Shown here one piece after another: positions 1-8,917 of a stretch of DNA of 64,000 nt (positions within the stretch are counted from its first letter, which is position 1; each line of letters begins with the position of its first letter). The position numbers were made by a program, and so were the translations under genes. Location: positions 415,001-479,000 of the forward strand of contig NZ_CP089979.1 in NCBI RefSeq assembly GCF_021389935.1. Direction: 5' to 3'. A model generated the notes under the pieces. The model did no database searches. It was not told the origin of the DNA and worked only from the letters and a program-made list of their open reading frames with translations. The DNA comes from Fulvivirga ligni. Lineage in GTDB: Bacteria > Bacteroidota > Bacteroidia > Cytophagales > Cyclobacteriaceae.

Positions 1-64
1 TGTTATTATAAACGGCTACGGAGCAAATTGGAGTAGCTGTTTCTATACTAAGTATTAACGCCAT
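1..64 (-). CDS. tsaB: TsaB, tRNA threonylcarbamoyladenosine biosynthesis protein (N-terminal fragment, cut by window edge)
   Basis: Only the first 21 codons lie in the window; they read MALILSIETATPICSVAVYN, the typical start of TsaB/YeaZ, whose ASKHA-fold opening strand is a conserved LxIETAT. TsaB is the non-catalytic partner of TsaD in making the t6A37 modification on ANN-decoding tRNAs. The ATG at 62-64 overlaps the stop codon of the S41 protease by one base (TAATG), so translation is probably coupled and the gene is last of the visible rpmH-rnpA-S41 run. The identification rests on the N-terminal motif alone. Confidence 0.75.
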   Translation of the reverse strand, partial: MALILSIETATPICSVAVYNN

Positions 65-1725
65 TAATTAACTGCCAGAATCTTATTATAGGTTTCAGTA
101 TCGTTTAAAACTGAAATTGCTTTTTGAATATCAGTGTCTTTTCTAAAAGAAGCTTCTATGTCTCCTCTAACAAAGTAGTAGCGAGAGGCTATTTCAACTT
201 CTAAGGCCTGAACAATTTCTTCTTTAAAATTTTGCAAATCAAGTTCTTTATTGTGCTTAACCTTTTCTTTCAAAGCCAAAAGCTGCTTGTGAATATCTTC
301 GTAATACTTTTCTTTTTTAGACGACTCTTCCAACTCGTCAATCTCCTGCTCTACTCTGGTAGTATAATCATAGTTTTTACTCTGCAACCATTTTCCAAAG
401 GCTGCATATTCCTGATCAGTGAGTCTAAATTCCTTAGCAGCAGGAATGGTGGCGTGTTCACTTGCATACTTAGTCGCATAATTAAAAATCAATCCTTTGG
501 TGATTAGGCTCATGGTAATAGGAGCATAATACTCATGATCTACTTTTACGTCCGGATCAAGACCCTGCCCGTCATAAACCACTCTGCCACTAGTTGTTTT
601 AAATTCCGTTTTTAAAGAATCGGCAATCTTGTTGACAGATCCGTCTTCATTTTTATGAGTATAATCTAAGGCTTGAATACATCTGCCACTCGGTATATAG
701 TACTTTGCAGTGGTCACTTTAAGCTGGGCATTATAAGATAGTGGTCTGGTAGTTTGCACTAAGCCTTTTCCAAATGTCCTAGCACCTAGTAGAATTCCTC
801 TATCATAATCCTGAATTACACCGCTAACAATTTCAGATGCCGATGCACTGCCTCCATTAGTAAGGACAACCAAAGGGATCTCAGTATCTACCGGACTGTT
901 CAGTGTTTTATAAGTTTTGTTCCATTCAGTGACCTTTCCTTTGGTAGATACCACTTCACTATTTTTCGGGATAAAGACATTACTAACATTTACGGCCTCG
1001 CTTAAAAGCCCTCCAGGATTACCTCGCAGATCGAGAATGATTTTGGTGGCTCCTTGCTTTTTAAGTTCCTCCACTGCATTCGCCACTTCTTTTCCTGCTT
1101 CGGTGGTAAAATCTTCCAGCTTCACATACCCCACCTCTTTACCTACCATTCCGTAATACTGCACATTATCTATAGTGATTTTCTCTCTTTGGATATGGAA
1201 TTCTATCGGTTCACTTTTCCCAAAACGTTTCACAGTAACATCCACCTGAGTTCTGGCTTGACCTTTTAATAAAAGACTAATATCTGAAATCCCCTTTTCG
1301 TCATCTACTGTATGGCCATCTACCGATATAATTTCATCACCTATTTTCAGGCCAGCCTTTTGTGCAGCGAATCCTTCGTAAGGCATGGTGATTAAAATCT
1401 TACCGTCAACTTTTCCAATCAGTGCTCCGATACCTGCATACTGACCTGTAGTCATGGTGCGGAAACTCTCAATATCTTCTTCGGGAATGTAATTAGTGTA
1501 AGGATCTAGAGAGCCAAGCATTGCATCTATACCAGTCTCTATCATTTGATCAGGGTCTACCTCATCTACATAATAAGCATTCACCTCTTTAAAGAGGGTA
1601 GCGAATATGTCTAGGTTTTTGGCTATTTCGAAATAGCGCTCCGTAGGTTCGCGGAAAGCAAACAGGGTAATAACTACAAAAAGGGGGATTAGTATTTTAG
1701 CCTTTAGAACTCTCTTCATCTTCAT
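64..1725 (-). CDS. S41 family C-terminal processing peptidase (CtpA/Tsp type)
   Basis: A 553-residue exported serine protease that trims or degrades periplasmic proteins. An N-terminal hydrophobic segment (about residues 8-24) acts as signal or anchor. A PDZ domain (about 85-180) contains a GIGA-type carboxylate loop. The S41 core carries NGGSASASEI with the nucleophile at S295 and GARTFGKG with the general base K320; the Ser-Lys spacing of 25 equals that of E. coli Tsp. The C-terminal region (about 390-553) is helical and charged. The start overlaps the end of rnpA by 29 bases, so the two are probably co-transcribed. An alternative start is the ATG two codons later. The substrate is unknown. 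Confidence 0.93.
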   Translation of the reverse strand: MKMKRVLKAKILIPLFVVITLFAFREPTERYFEIAKNLDIFATLFKEVNAYYVDEVDPDQMIETGIDAMLGSLDPYTNYIPEEDIESFRTMTTGQYAGIGALIGKVDGKILITMPYEGFAAQKAGLKIGDEIISVDGHTVDDEKGISDISLLLKGQARTQVDVTVKRFGKSEPIEFHIQREKITIDNVQYYGMVGKEVGYVKLEDFTTEAGKEVANAVEELKKQGATKIILDLRGNPGGLLSEAVNVSNVFIPKNSEVVSTKGKVTEWNKTYKTLNSPVDTEIPLVVLTNGGSASASEIVSGVIQDYDRGILLGARTFGKGLVQTTRPLSYNAQLKVTTAKYYIPSGRCIQALDYTHKNEDGSVNKIADSLKTEFKTTSGRVVYDGQGLDPDVKVDHEYYAPITMSLITKGLIFNYATKYASEHATIPAAKEFRLTDQEYAAFGKWLQSKNYDYTTRVEQEIDELEESSKKEKYYEDIHKQLLALKEKVKHNKELDLQNFKEEIVQALEVEIASRYYFVRGDIEASFRKDTDIQKAISVLNDTETYNKILAVN

Positions 1726-2095
1726 TTTGCTTTGGGACTAATATTCTGTTTAAACGCTGTCCGACAGAAATCAGTTTCTTTTCTATAGTTTGATAAGGCA
1801 AAATTTCCTTAGCGGTATAAATATAAGCAATTTGAAGATTGCAAGGGCACTGATAATGCTCCTTGTTTAATCGGTAGGATTCTCGAACTCTTCGCTTGAT
1901 TTTATTTCTATCCACAGCCCTTTTAAATGACTTTTTAGACACAGCCACCAATACCTGATGGCTATCTATGTCCTCTTCAGCCATATAAAAGACTTTGAAC
2001 GGATATAAATAAAAAGAGGAACCCTTTGAAAAGAGTCCCTGAATATGTTTTTTTCTGGAAAGCCTTTCCGACTTTCCAAAGCTATTAGATTTCAT
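1697..2095 (-). CDS. rnpA: Ribonuclease P protein component
   Basis: This 132-residue basic protein is the subunit that helps the catalytic RNase P RNA bind and cleave precursor-tRNA 5' leaders. The family signature RNxxKRRxRE appears as RNKIKRRVRESYR in the second half, and the N-terminal part has the usual SRKKHIQGLFSKG opening. It lies 68 bases downstream of rpmH in the conserved rpmH-rnpA order and overlaps the start of the S41 protease by 29 bases. The C-terminal 15 or so residues are acidic and hydrophilic and probably disordered. Confidence 0.95.
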   Translation of the reverse strand: MKSNSFGKSERLSRKKHIQGLFSKGSSFYLYPFKVFYMAEEDIDSHQVLVAVSKKSFKRAVDRNKIKRRVRESYRLNKEHYQCPCNLQIAYIYTAKEILPYQTIEKKLISVGQRLNRILVPKQNEDEESSKG

Positions 2096-2163
2096 TCCAG
2101 CGGTTTTTTTCAGCCAATGAAAAAAACAACTTACACGGAAATATTATTGCCTCAGCAAAAATA

Positions 2164-2319
2164 TTATTTGTGAGTCTTCTCGTCAGAAACAGTAAGTTTC
2201 TTTCTTCCTTTAGCTCTTCTTCTAGCTAAAACGGCTCTACCATTAACAGACTCCATACGAGCTTTGAAACCGTGCTTGTTTTTTCTCTTTCTTTGCGATG
2301 GTTGAAATGTTCTTTTCAT
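2164..2319 (-). CDS. rpmH: 50S ribosomal protein L34
   Basis: A 51-residue, very basic protein beginning [20 protein letters not shown] and containing the L34 signature GFKARM followed by [16 protein letters not shown]. It is a small component of the large ribosomal subunit. It is preceded by a strong Bacteroidota promoter and followed at 68 bases by rnpA, the standard bacterial arrangement. The C-terminal tail, about seven residues beyond the conserved KL, is a lineage-specific extension. Confidence 0.98.
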   Translation of the reverse strand: MKRTFQPSQRKRKNKHGFKARMESVNGRAVLARRRAKGRKKLTVSDEKTHK

Positions 2320-2392
2320 TTTGTATATTCTTTATTCCCTCTCAGTAAAATAAGAAGGAGTGTTCACCTTCACTTTAATTTTTTCTGGGCTG

Positions 2393-2422
2393 CAAAGATA
2401 AGTAGCTTTTTTGTAATAACAA
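2393..2422 (-). promoter_or_regulatory. Promoter of rpmH-rnpA
   Basis: Read on the minus strand there is TTG (2420-2422), exactly 19 bases, then TATCTTTG (2393-2400). This matches the Bacteroidota primary-sigma consensus TTG-N19-21-TAnnTTTG. The leader to the rpmH ATG is about 65-70 bases. It is the best promoter match I found in the window. Confidence 0.75.
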
Positions 2423-2515
2423 ACTAGCTGCGAATAATTATTAAAGACTTTAAAATTACCCTTGCATCCTGCTAAGACTATTTTCTTTAGCGTTACTTTT
2501 ACAAAAAGTCAAAGT

Positions 2516-4240
2516 ATGCAATATAATATCTCATTCCCTAATCCTTTACAGCATTTTTTTGAAATATCAGTTTCAATAGATACCACCCACAAATCAGAGC
2601 TAGAAATATTTCTACCTATCTGGAGACCAGGGAGGTATGAGGCTGCTAATTTTTCTAAATATTTAAGAGATTTTAAGATTGAGTCTGAGGCCGGAGATAT
2701 AATTACGCATAGAAAGACCTCCTCCAGTTCCTGGAAAATAGATGCTTCTTCAGAGGATACTGTTATAGTAAAATATAAATATTGGGCATATAGAATGGAT
2801 GCAGGAAGCAGTTGGTTTGATGAGGATTTGATCTACATCAACTTTGTTAACTGCATGGTTTATGTAAAAGAACTGATGACAGAACCTTGTGAGATTGTGT
2901 TAGATCTGCCAGAGAATTTCAAGGTAGGATGTGGACTGAAAAGGCAAGGAAATAAATTTGAGGCCTCAGATTATTATGAGCTGGCAGACAGTCCATTAAT
3001 AGCTTCTGCCGAGTTAGAGCATTTGACATATACAGCGGGAGATACTGACTTCCACGTATGGATAAGCGGTAAGCATAGCGTTGACTCTGAAAAAATTGTG
3101 ACTGATTTTAAAAAGTTCAGTGAATCGCAAATACAGATCATGGGTGAGTTTCCAGAGCCAGATTATCATTTTATCCTGATCATGCTTCCGTTTAAATTCT
3201 ATCATGGAGTGGAGCATCATGACTCTACAGTAATTTGTCTTGGCCCCGGTATAGCGACAGACATAGATGAGCTTTATACTCAGCTAATAGGCGTAAGCTC
3301 TCATGAGCTTTTCCACTCCTGGAACATTCTAAAGATAAGGCCAAAAGAATTGATGCCTTATGAATATAATAAGGAAGCCTTTTTTCCAACGGGTTATGTA
3401 GCAGAAGGTTTTACTACTTACTATGGAGATCTATTCCTGGCAAAAAGTGGAGTATTTGATCAAGAAGCTTATTTCACTGAGCTCAATACATTATTTAAGA
3501 GACATTTTTACAACTTCGGAAGGCTCAACTATTCGGTGGCAGATTCTTCTGAAGATCTATGGATAGATGGCTATGCTTTGAATTTCCCAGATCGCAAAAG
3601 CTCCATTTATGTAGAAGGAGCTATGGTAGCTTTATGCCTTGATTTAATGATCAGAAAAAGTAGCAGTGACGAGAAATCATTGGATGATGTGCTCAAGAAA
3701 TTATATGTTGATTTCGGTAAAACAGGAAAAGGCTATACCTCTGACGATGTGCAACAAATCTGTGAGGAGCTATATGGAGATTCTTTATCAGACTTTTTCC
3801 AGAGGCATGTATTTGGGACGGATGATAAGGAGGAACTCATTAACGGTCTACTCTCTCATGTTGGGTGTATGCTATGGAAATCTGAAAACACAAATCCATT
3901 TGAAAATTACCTAGGCATAAGATTAAGTAGTGTAGGAGATAACAAGGGTGGACTGAAGGTATCCCACATAGCACCTGGAGCAATAGGAGAAGGATTTTTC
4001 TCTATTAATGATGAAATTGTAACTGTAAATAACCAACCTCTTACGATAGAGACCATTGAACAGTTTGATCCAGGAGAGTATACATTTTTAGTGAAAAGAA
4101 GCTTTGACAAAACGGTGACTTTCACTGTAAAGCCGGGAGAACAACGCTATTTCCCTCAATATAAAATTACTCCTTTACTTCACCCCACGCCGCAACAGAG
4201 AGATTCTTTTGAAAGCTGGACCGGGTTGAAATTAGCATAA
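2516..4240 (+). CDS. M61 family metallopeptidase (glycyl aminopeptidase-like) with C-terminal PDZ domain
   Basis: A 574-residue zinc peptidase. The N-terminal M61 beta domain begins MQYNISFPNP, the catalytic domain has SSHELFHSWN (H263, E264, H267) and the downstream YVAEGFTTYYGDL supplies the third ligand at E297. A PDZ domain fills about residues 460-550. Family members cleave N-terminal Gly or Ala or act as general aminopeptidases. There is no convincing signal peptide. An in-frame TTG at 2462 would add 18 residues, but a promoter-like TACCCTTG at 2457-2464 overlaps that codon and the family start matches the ATG at 2516. The gene converges on the M16 pair across a shared terminator. Confidence 0.92.
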   Translation: MQYNISFPNPLQHFFEISVSIDTTHKSELEIFLPIWRPGRYEAANFSKYLRDFKIESEAGDIITHRKTSSSSWKIDASSEDTVIVKYKYWAYRMDAGSSWFDEDLIYINFVNCMVYVKELMTEPCEIVLDLPENFKVGCGLKRQGNKFEASDYYELADSPLIASAELEHLTYTAGDTDFHVWISGKHSVDSEKIVTDFKKFSESQIQIMGEFPEPDYHFILIMLPFKFYHGVEHHDSTVICLGPGIATDIDELYTQLIGVSSHELFHSWNILKIRPKELMPYEYNKEAFFPTGYVAEGFTTYYGDLFLAKSGVFDQEAYFTELNTLFKRHFYNFGRLNYSVADSSEDLWIDGYALNFPDRKSSIYVEGAMVALCLDLMIRKSSSDEKSLDDVLKKLYVDFGKTGKGYTSDDVQQICEELYGDSLSDFFQRHVFGTDDKEELINGLLSHVGCMLWKSENTNPFENYLGIRLSSVGDNKGGLKVSHIAPGAIGEGFFSINDEIVTVNNQPLTIETIEQFDPGEYTFLVKRSFDKTVTFTVKPGEQRYFPQYKITPLLHPTPQQRDSFESWTGLKLA

Positions 4241-4243
4241 TAA

Positions 4244-4276
4244 AAAAGGCCAAAGGTGCATTAACTTTGGCCTTTT
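4244..4276. terminator. Bidirectional terminator between M61 and M16 genes
   Basis: A perfect 12-base stem (4244-4255 with 4265-4276) with a 9-base loop, A-rich on the left and T-rich on the right arm. It can therefore stop transcripts from both convergent genes. Confidence 0.85.
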
Positions 4277-4295
4277 CACTTTCCTAAAAGTCTAT

Positions 4296-6362
4296 TTATT
4301 TAAAAGTATCATCCCCTACTTTAGGATTTACTTCTATGCTATCAGTTTTGATATTTAACTTCATAGGGCCCATCGGTTGAATGATGGTATGCGGGAAGTA
4401 AATTCCTGAAACCTCCTTGTAGTCAGTAAAGTCGGTGGACACTACCATCTCACCTTGTGGTGTATTCACAGTTTTAGACTCTCTTACTTTGAAACCTGTT
4501 TTGGTATCGTAGTATTCTGTAGATTTCGTACCTGAAGGATAAACCACTTCTATAGCGTAAGCATCTTTTCCTTCCACCTTCTCTACACTTTTAAGCTCAG
4601 TCTTTACTCCTAACTCGTCATACTTTAATTCTACGAATGGATAAGCAGACATTTTTAGTTGCTCTTTGGTGTTATCATCAACCGGAAGATTATTTCCCAT
4701 TTGAGAAACAGAAGCCTGGTCACCGTTAATCATCTGCTTGCTTACAACATTTCCTCCCATACTTATTTCCATAACCATTTTACCGGGAACCTTCTTCACA
4801 GATTTTAAGCTAAGGGATCTTCCTCCCATATCCGCGCTCATGTTAGTAATCAAAGTGTTCACTTTATTAACAGCCTCTTCACCGCCAATAACCTGGATGT
4901 ATTTGTCAATCACCTTTTCGGCAGTAAGACCTTCAGGGATAGAAGCCACTGCAGGCTCATATTCTTCACCATAAATATCAAAGTACTTCACCTCACCGAA
5001 CGTGGTTAACTTATCAGCGATATCAGATGCTTTACCTACAATTACAATGTTAGAATGATCTGGTAAGATATACTTATCTGCCATAGCTTTAACATCTGCT
5101 AAAGATGTAGCTGAAACATTCTTTAGGTAATTCTGATAATAATCTTCAGGCAACTTGTAGATAGCGCTATTGATAGCAAAACGTGCAATGGTAGAAGGTT
5201 CTTCCAGTGATCTTGCGAAACTTCCAATAATAGAAGCTTTGGCAGCGTCTAATTCACCTTGCTCTACGTTTTCATCTCTCATTTTCTTTAGCTCATAAAG
5301 AAATTCGTAAACCGCACTATCAGTAACATCGTTTCTTACACTGGCAGATGCTGTGAAAGTACCGATAAGATCATCGCTAGAAATTGATGAGCGAGCGCCA
5401 TAGGTAAAGGCTTTATCCTCACGAAGATTTTGCATTAGTCTTGAAGAAAATCCTCCACCCAGTATCTCATTCATTACTCTAGACTTGATTACATCTGGGC
5501 TTCCCGGCTGCAATTCTACAGGGTAAGTAATATTAATTACAGACTGCACACTACTTGGTCTGTCTACTAAGGCAATGTAAGTACTCTCAGGCGCAGATGG
5601 TGAATCATAAGTTGGCTGAGTAATTTCACCTCTTTCCCAATCACTAAAGTACTTTTTAACCAATTTCTTGGCGTCTTTGAAGCTGATATCTCCCACAACA
5701 GCCAGATAGGCTACATTTGGTTTAAAATATTTACTGTAATATCCTTTTATATCCTCCACAGTAACATTTTTCACTGTTTCTTCAGTAGTAAGCTCTCCGT
5801 ATGGGTGATTCTTTCCATAGGCCATTATATCAGAAACATTAGATGCTATAGCGTTTGGATTCTCTTTACTAGCCGCAAGTCCAGATAACGTTTGCTTTCT
5901 GATCTTTTCCAGCTCGTCCTCAGGAAAGGCTGGATGGAAAAGGACATCAGTCATTAATTGCAATAACTTATCTGTATGCTTGGTTAGAGAAGAAGCGTAT
6001 ACGCTGCTAGAACTAGCGCTTAAAGAAGCCCCGATGAAATCAATTTCTTCATCAAGCTCAGCTTTAGTTCTACTAGTGGTTCCATTTCTAAGCAACTGAC
6101 CTGTCATTGAAACATATCCTGCCTTATCATTCTCCATGATAGGATCATTATCAAACATCAATGAAAAAGTAGTTCTTGGAATCTTGTGATTTTCAACTAC
6201 GTAAACCTTTAATCCATTTTTCAATTCGAAGGATTTGTATTCACCGATCTGAATCTTAGGGGCTGGGCCCGATTCTGGTGCTTTAGTACGATCTATTTGC
6301 GCAAACAAAGCTGATGAGGCAAATACGAACGTAAATAATAGTGATATATATTTGGTTTGCAT
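4296..6362 (-). CDS. M16 family peptidase-like protein, zinc motif absent, with C-terminal LolA-like beta domain
   Basis: A 688-residue exported protein (signal peptide MQTKYISLLFTFVFASSALFAQ). Residues about 25-480 have the paired M16 fold, but the position of HxxEH reads GYVSMTGQLLRNG, so it cannot bind catalytic zinc. Such inactive halves normally pair with an active M16 subunit, and one is encoded directly upstream with a single base between stop and start. Residues about 490-688 form an extra beta-rich domain starting EKVIDKYIQVIGGEEAVNKV and ending in a TDFTDYKEVSGIYFPHTI segment, resembling lipoprotein-carrier (LolA/LolB) folds. A longer start at 6389 would put extra residues before the signal peptide and is rejected. 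Confidence 0.88.
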   Translation of the reverse strand: MQTKYISLLFTFVFASSALFAQIDRTKAPESGPAPKIQIGEYKSFELKNGLKVYVVENHKIPRTTFSLMFDNDPIMENDKAGYVSMTGQLLRNGTTSRTKAELDEEIDFIGASLSASSSSVYASSLTKHTDKLLQLMTDVLFHPAFPEDELEKIRKQTLSGLAASKENPNAIASNVSDIMAYGKNHPYGELTTEETVKNVTVEDIKGYYSKYFKPNVAYLAVVGDISFKDAKKLVKKYFSDWERGEITQPTYDSPSAPESTYIALVDRPSSVQSVINITYPVELQPGSPDVIKSRVMNEILGGGFSSRLMQNLREDKAFTYGARSSISSDDLIGTFTASASVRNDVTDSAVYEFLYELKKMRDENVEQGELDAAKASIIGSFARSLEEPSTIARFAINSAIYKLPEDYYQNYLKNVSATSLADVKAMADKYILPDHSNIVIVGKASDIADKLTTFGEVKYFDIYGEEYEPAVASIPEGLTAEKVIDKYIQVIGGEEAVNKVNTLITNMSADMGGRSLSLKSVKKVPGKMVMEISMGGNVVSKQMINGDQASVSQMGNNLPVDDNTKEQLKMSAYPFVELKYDELGVKTELKSVEKVEGKDAYAIEVVYPSGTKSTEYYDTKTGFKVRESKTVNTPQGEMVVSTDFTDYKEVSGIYFPHTIIQPMGPMKLNIKTDSIEVNPKVGDDTFK

Positions 6363-6363
6363 T

Positions 6364-7722
6364 TTAGTTCTCAGTTTTAGTTTCAACACTCTCAGTTTGT
6401 TCTTTTGCAGATTCAGGAAGATAATAAAGCACTACTCTGTTTTCCTTTTTTAAGTACTTGTTAGCCACTCTTTTAATATCTTCTTTAGTTACCTTCATGT
6501 ATTTCTCTATCTCGGTGTTTATAAGATTAGCATCTCCAAAATACACATGGTAATTGGCCAGATTTTCTGCAATACCTGTTACACGGCTATTTTTGGTAAC
6601 AATATCATTCTCAACCTGATTTCTGATCTTTTGCAACTCCTTATCTGTAATTAGCTCAGTTTGGACCTTAGCAATTTGCTCATCCATGCCTTTTTCAAGA
6701 TCTGAAGCCTCTACACCCATATTCGCTAAACCAAAAACCAGGTATAAACCAGGGTCTTCAGAGCCGAAAGGAATAGCCACTACCTGCAACGCCTTTTGAT
6801 CTTCGTCTACTAATTTTTTATACATTCTGGAGCTCTGTCCATCTGAAAGTAAAGTACTTAAAAGGTTCAAAGCATAGTAATCGTCTGTACCTTGCGCAGG
6901 CATGTGATAAGCTTGGATTACTGCAGGAAGCTGAATTTTGTCGTATACAATATCACGAACCTCTTCTTTTTGCTCTGGCTCTACTTCTTTAGGGAAAGGA
7001 ATATTTTTGCCTCCTTTTGGGATATCAGCAAAATAGTCATTCACTAGTTTTTTTGTTTCCTCAATGTTTAAGTCTCCAGCGATAGAAAGAGTAGCATTTT
7101 CAGGAACATAAAATGTTTTATAGAAATCTCTGAACTCCTCAATAGTAGCAGCATTTAGATGATCTAGTGAACCTATGGTAGTCCATCTGTAAGGGTGAAC
7201 TTTATAGGCTCTTTTACTGATCTCAGCTAGAATAGAACCATAAGGCTGGTTATCTACTCGCTGTCTTTTTTCTTCTTTTACCACTTCGCGCTGAGTTTCA
7301 ACCCCTGTTTCGTCAATTTTAGCATGCATTAAACGCTCAGACTCTAACCATAAGCCTAACTTTAGCTCATTAGAAGGTAGTACTTCATAGTAAAAAGTAC
7401 GGTCATTAGTAGTATTAGCATTATTTACAGCACCAGCATTAGTAATGTATTTATCGAACTGTCCTCTTGGAATATTTTCAGACCCTTCAAAAAGTAAGTG
7501 CTCAAAAAAGTGAGCAAACCCAGTGCGGCTAGGATCTTCATTTTTAGAACCTACATGGTACATCATAGTAACCGCTACAATCGGCGTACTATTATCCTGA
7601 TGCAGAATAACATGCAGGCCATTGTCCAAATCATACTCGGTAAATTCAATCTTCTTCCCCTGACCATAAGCAGTAGCGCCTATAAGCAAGACAAAAAGCA
7701 AACCGATCATTGCTTTTTTCAT
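6364..7722 (-). CDS. M16 family zinc peptidase, catalytic subunit
   Basis: A 452-residue exported metallopeptidase. The signal peptide MKKAMIGLLFVLLIGATAYG is followed by the inverted zinc motif HFFEH (H71, E74, H75), with the distal glutamate in the QREVVKEEKR region about 75 residues later. M16 enzymes form clamshell chambers that degrade peptides; bacterial periplasmic forms work as active/inactive pairs, and the inactive partner follows after one base. The start is placed at 7722 because upstream in-frame codons lead into a non-signal sequence overlapping the neighbouring kinase gene. The substrate is unknown. Confidence 0.93.
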   Translation of the reverse strand: MKKAMIGLLFVLLIGATAYGQGKKIEFTEYDLDNGLHVILHQDNSTPIVAVTMMYHVGSKNEDPSRTGFAHFFEHLLFEGSENIPRGQFDKYITNAGAVNNANTTNDRTFYYEVLPSNELKLGLWLESERLMHAKIDETGVETQREVVKEEKRQRVDNQPYGSILAEISKRAYKVHPYRWTTIGSLDHLNAATIEEFRDFYKTFYVPENATLSIAGDLNIEETKKLVNDYFADIPKGGKNIPFPKEVEPEQKEEVRDIVYDKIQLPAVIQAYHMPAQGTDDYYALNLLSTLLSDGQSSRMYKKLVDEDQKALQVVAIPFGSEDPGLYLVFGLANMGVEASDLEKGMDEQIAKVQTELITDKELQKIRNQVENDIVTKNSRVTGIAENLANYHVYFGDANLINTEIEKYMKVTKEDIKRVANKYLKKENRVVLYYLPESAKEQTESVETKTEN

Positions 7723-7765
7723 ATTGATTAGGTTAAAGTTAAGTTTATAGATATTTAAAATTATT

Positions 7766-8764
7766 CTAGTTTGCAAGATGCTCAAGGATGGCCTTTGCCT
7801 CTGTTTTTTCCAACCTAGGACCAAACTGAGAAACTATTTTAGAAGAAGCCAGACTGGCTAATTTACCTGCTTCTGCGTAACTATGTCCATTTGTAATGGC
7901 ATACAAAAACGCCCCAGCAAACATATCTCCAGCTCCGTTAGAGTCAATGGCTTTCACCTGGTATGGTTCTATATCGATGAAAGTATCCCCATCAAAAATA
8001 ATTGCTCCGTTAGCACCTAAGGTGATGGCAAATTTCTTGGCCACTTTCTTCAATTCTTCTCGAGCTTCAATGATGGAATCCTTATCAGTAAAGAGCATAG
8101 CTTCTTCTTCATTACAAAATAAAAGATCTACGCCGTCTCCTACTACTGCCTGCATTGGTTCTTTGAAATACTTCACCATGCTTGGATCAGAAAAAGTAAG
8201 GGCAACTTTTGTACCAGCTTCTTCCGCCAATTTTTTCGCATGCTTCATGGCTTCCTGGCCATTTTCAGAAGTAATAAGATACCCTTCGATATACAAATAA
8301 GATGAGTCTTTAAGCTTAGCCTCGTCAATCTGACTTTTTGAAAAAGTAGCTGTAATTCCCAAGAACGTATTCATTGTACGGTTGGCATCAGGTGTGGTCA
8401 TTACCAGACATTTACCAGTAATGCCTTCTTCCATATTAGACTCCTCAAGGTTGGTGTCTACGCCATTAGCTTTAAGGTCTGAAAGATAGAATTTACCTAA
8501 CTCATCCTGAGCTACTTTACAATTATAGAATGTGCTGCCTCCAAACTGGCTCGCCGCTATGATTGAGTTGGCCGCTGAGCCTCCGCATTTCTTATCTGCC
8601 TCTGGAAGGTTGATAGCGTTCATTAATTGAGACTGTCTTTCTTCATCTACCAACGTCATGAAGTTTTTCTCAATGCCGTGAGTATCAAGGAAATCATCAC
8701 TTACTTCAGTAACAATATCTACTAAGGCATTGCCCATGCCATAAATGTCGTATGTTTTTTGCAT
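7766..8764 (-). CDS. PfkB-family carbohydrate kinase, adenosine kinase-like
   Basis: A 332-residue cytoplasmic ribokinase-fold kinase. It opens with DIYGMGNALVDI, has the GGSAANS substrate loop near residue 60 and the C-terminal anion-hole motif DSNGAGDMFAGA with catalytic D280. The length and the MGNALVD opening match bacterial and plant-like adenosine kinases, which phosphorylate adenosine to AMP; ribokinase or another sugar kinase activity cannot be excluded. It ends 43 bases before the M16 pair and may be co-transcribed with it. A TAAATTAG -7-like box lies at 8797-8804. Confidence 0.87.
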   Translation of the reverse strand: MQKTYDIYGMGNALVDIVTEVSDDFLDTHGIEKNFMTLVDEERQSQLMNAINLPEADKKCGGSAANSIIAASQFGGSTFYNCKVAQDELGKFYLSDLKANGVDTNLEESNMEEGITGKCLVMTTPDANRTMNTFLGITATFSKSQIDEAKLKDSSYLYIEGYLITSENGQEAMKHAKKLAEEAGTKVALTFSDPSMVKYFKEPMQAVVGDGVDLLFCNEEEAMLFTDKDSIIEAREELKKVAKKFAITLGANGAIIFDGDTFIDIEPYQVKAIDSNGAGDMFAGAFLYAITNGHSYAEAGKLASLASSKIVSQFGPRLEKTEAKAILEHLAN

Positions 8765-8917
8765 AAAATGTTCTTGGTAATTATTTGTTGCTAATTTAGT
8801 CTTTTATGTATTTAATTAAAATTTCAAAAAAGGCCTTATTTAGCCTTCTGAAATGATTGAGATTTTGAATAGGATCACATATAAAATTTTTAGTATATTG
8901 ATAGCTTAATTTTTTTT

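Noticed and set aside
2462-2515. TTG-initiated extension of the M61 peptidase
   Set aside because: The added 18 residues are not part of the family, and a promoter-like -7 box overlaps the TTG; the ATG at 2516 fits better.
8821-8854. Hairpin-like repeat (ATTTCA...AAGGC...GCCTT...TGAAAT) between kinase and sensor genes
   Set aside because: It has an interrupted stem and no T-run, and lies between divergent starts, so a terminator is implausible; a regulatory role cannot be shown.
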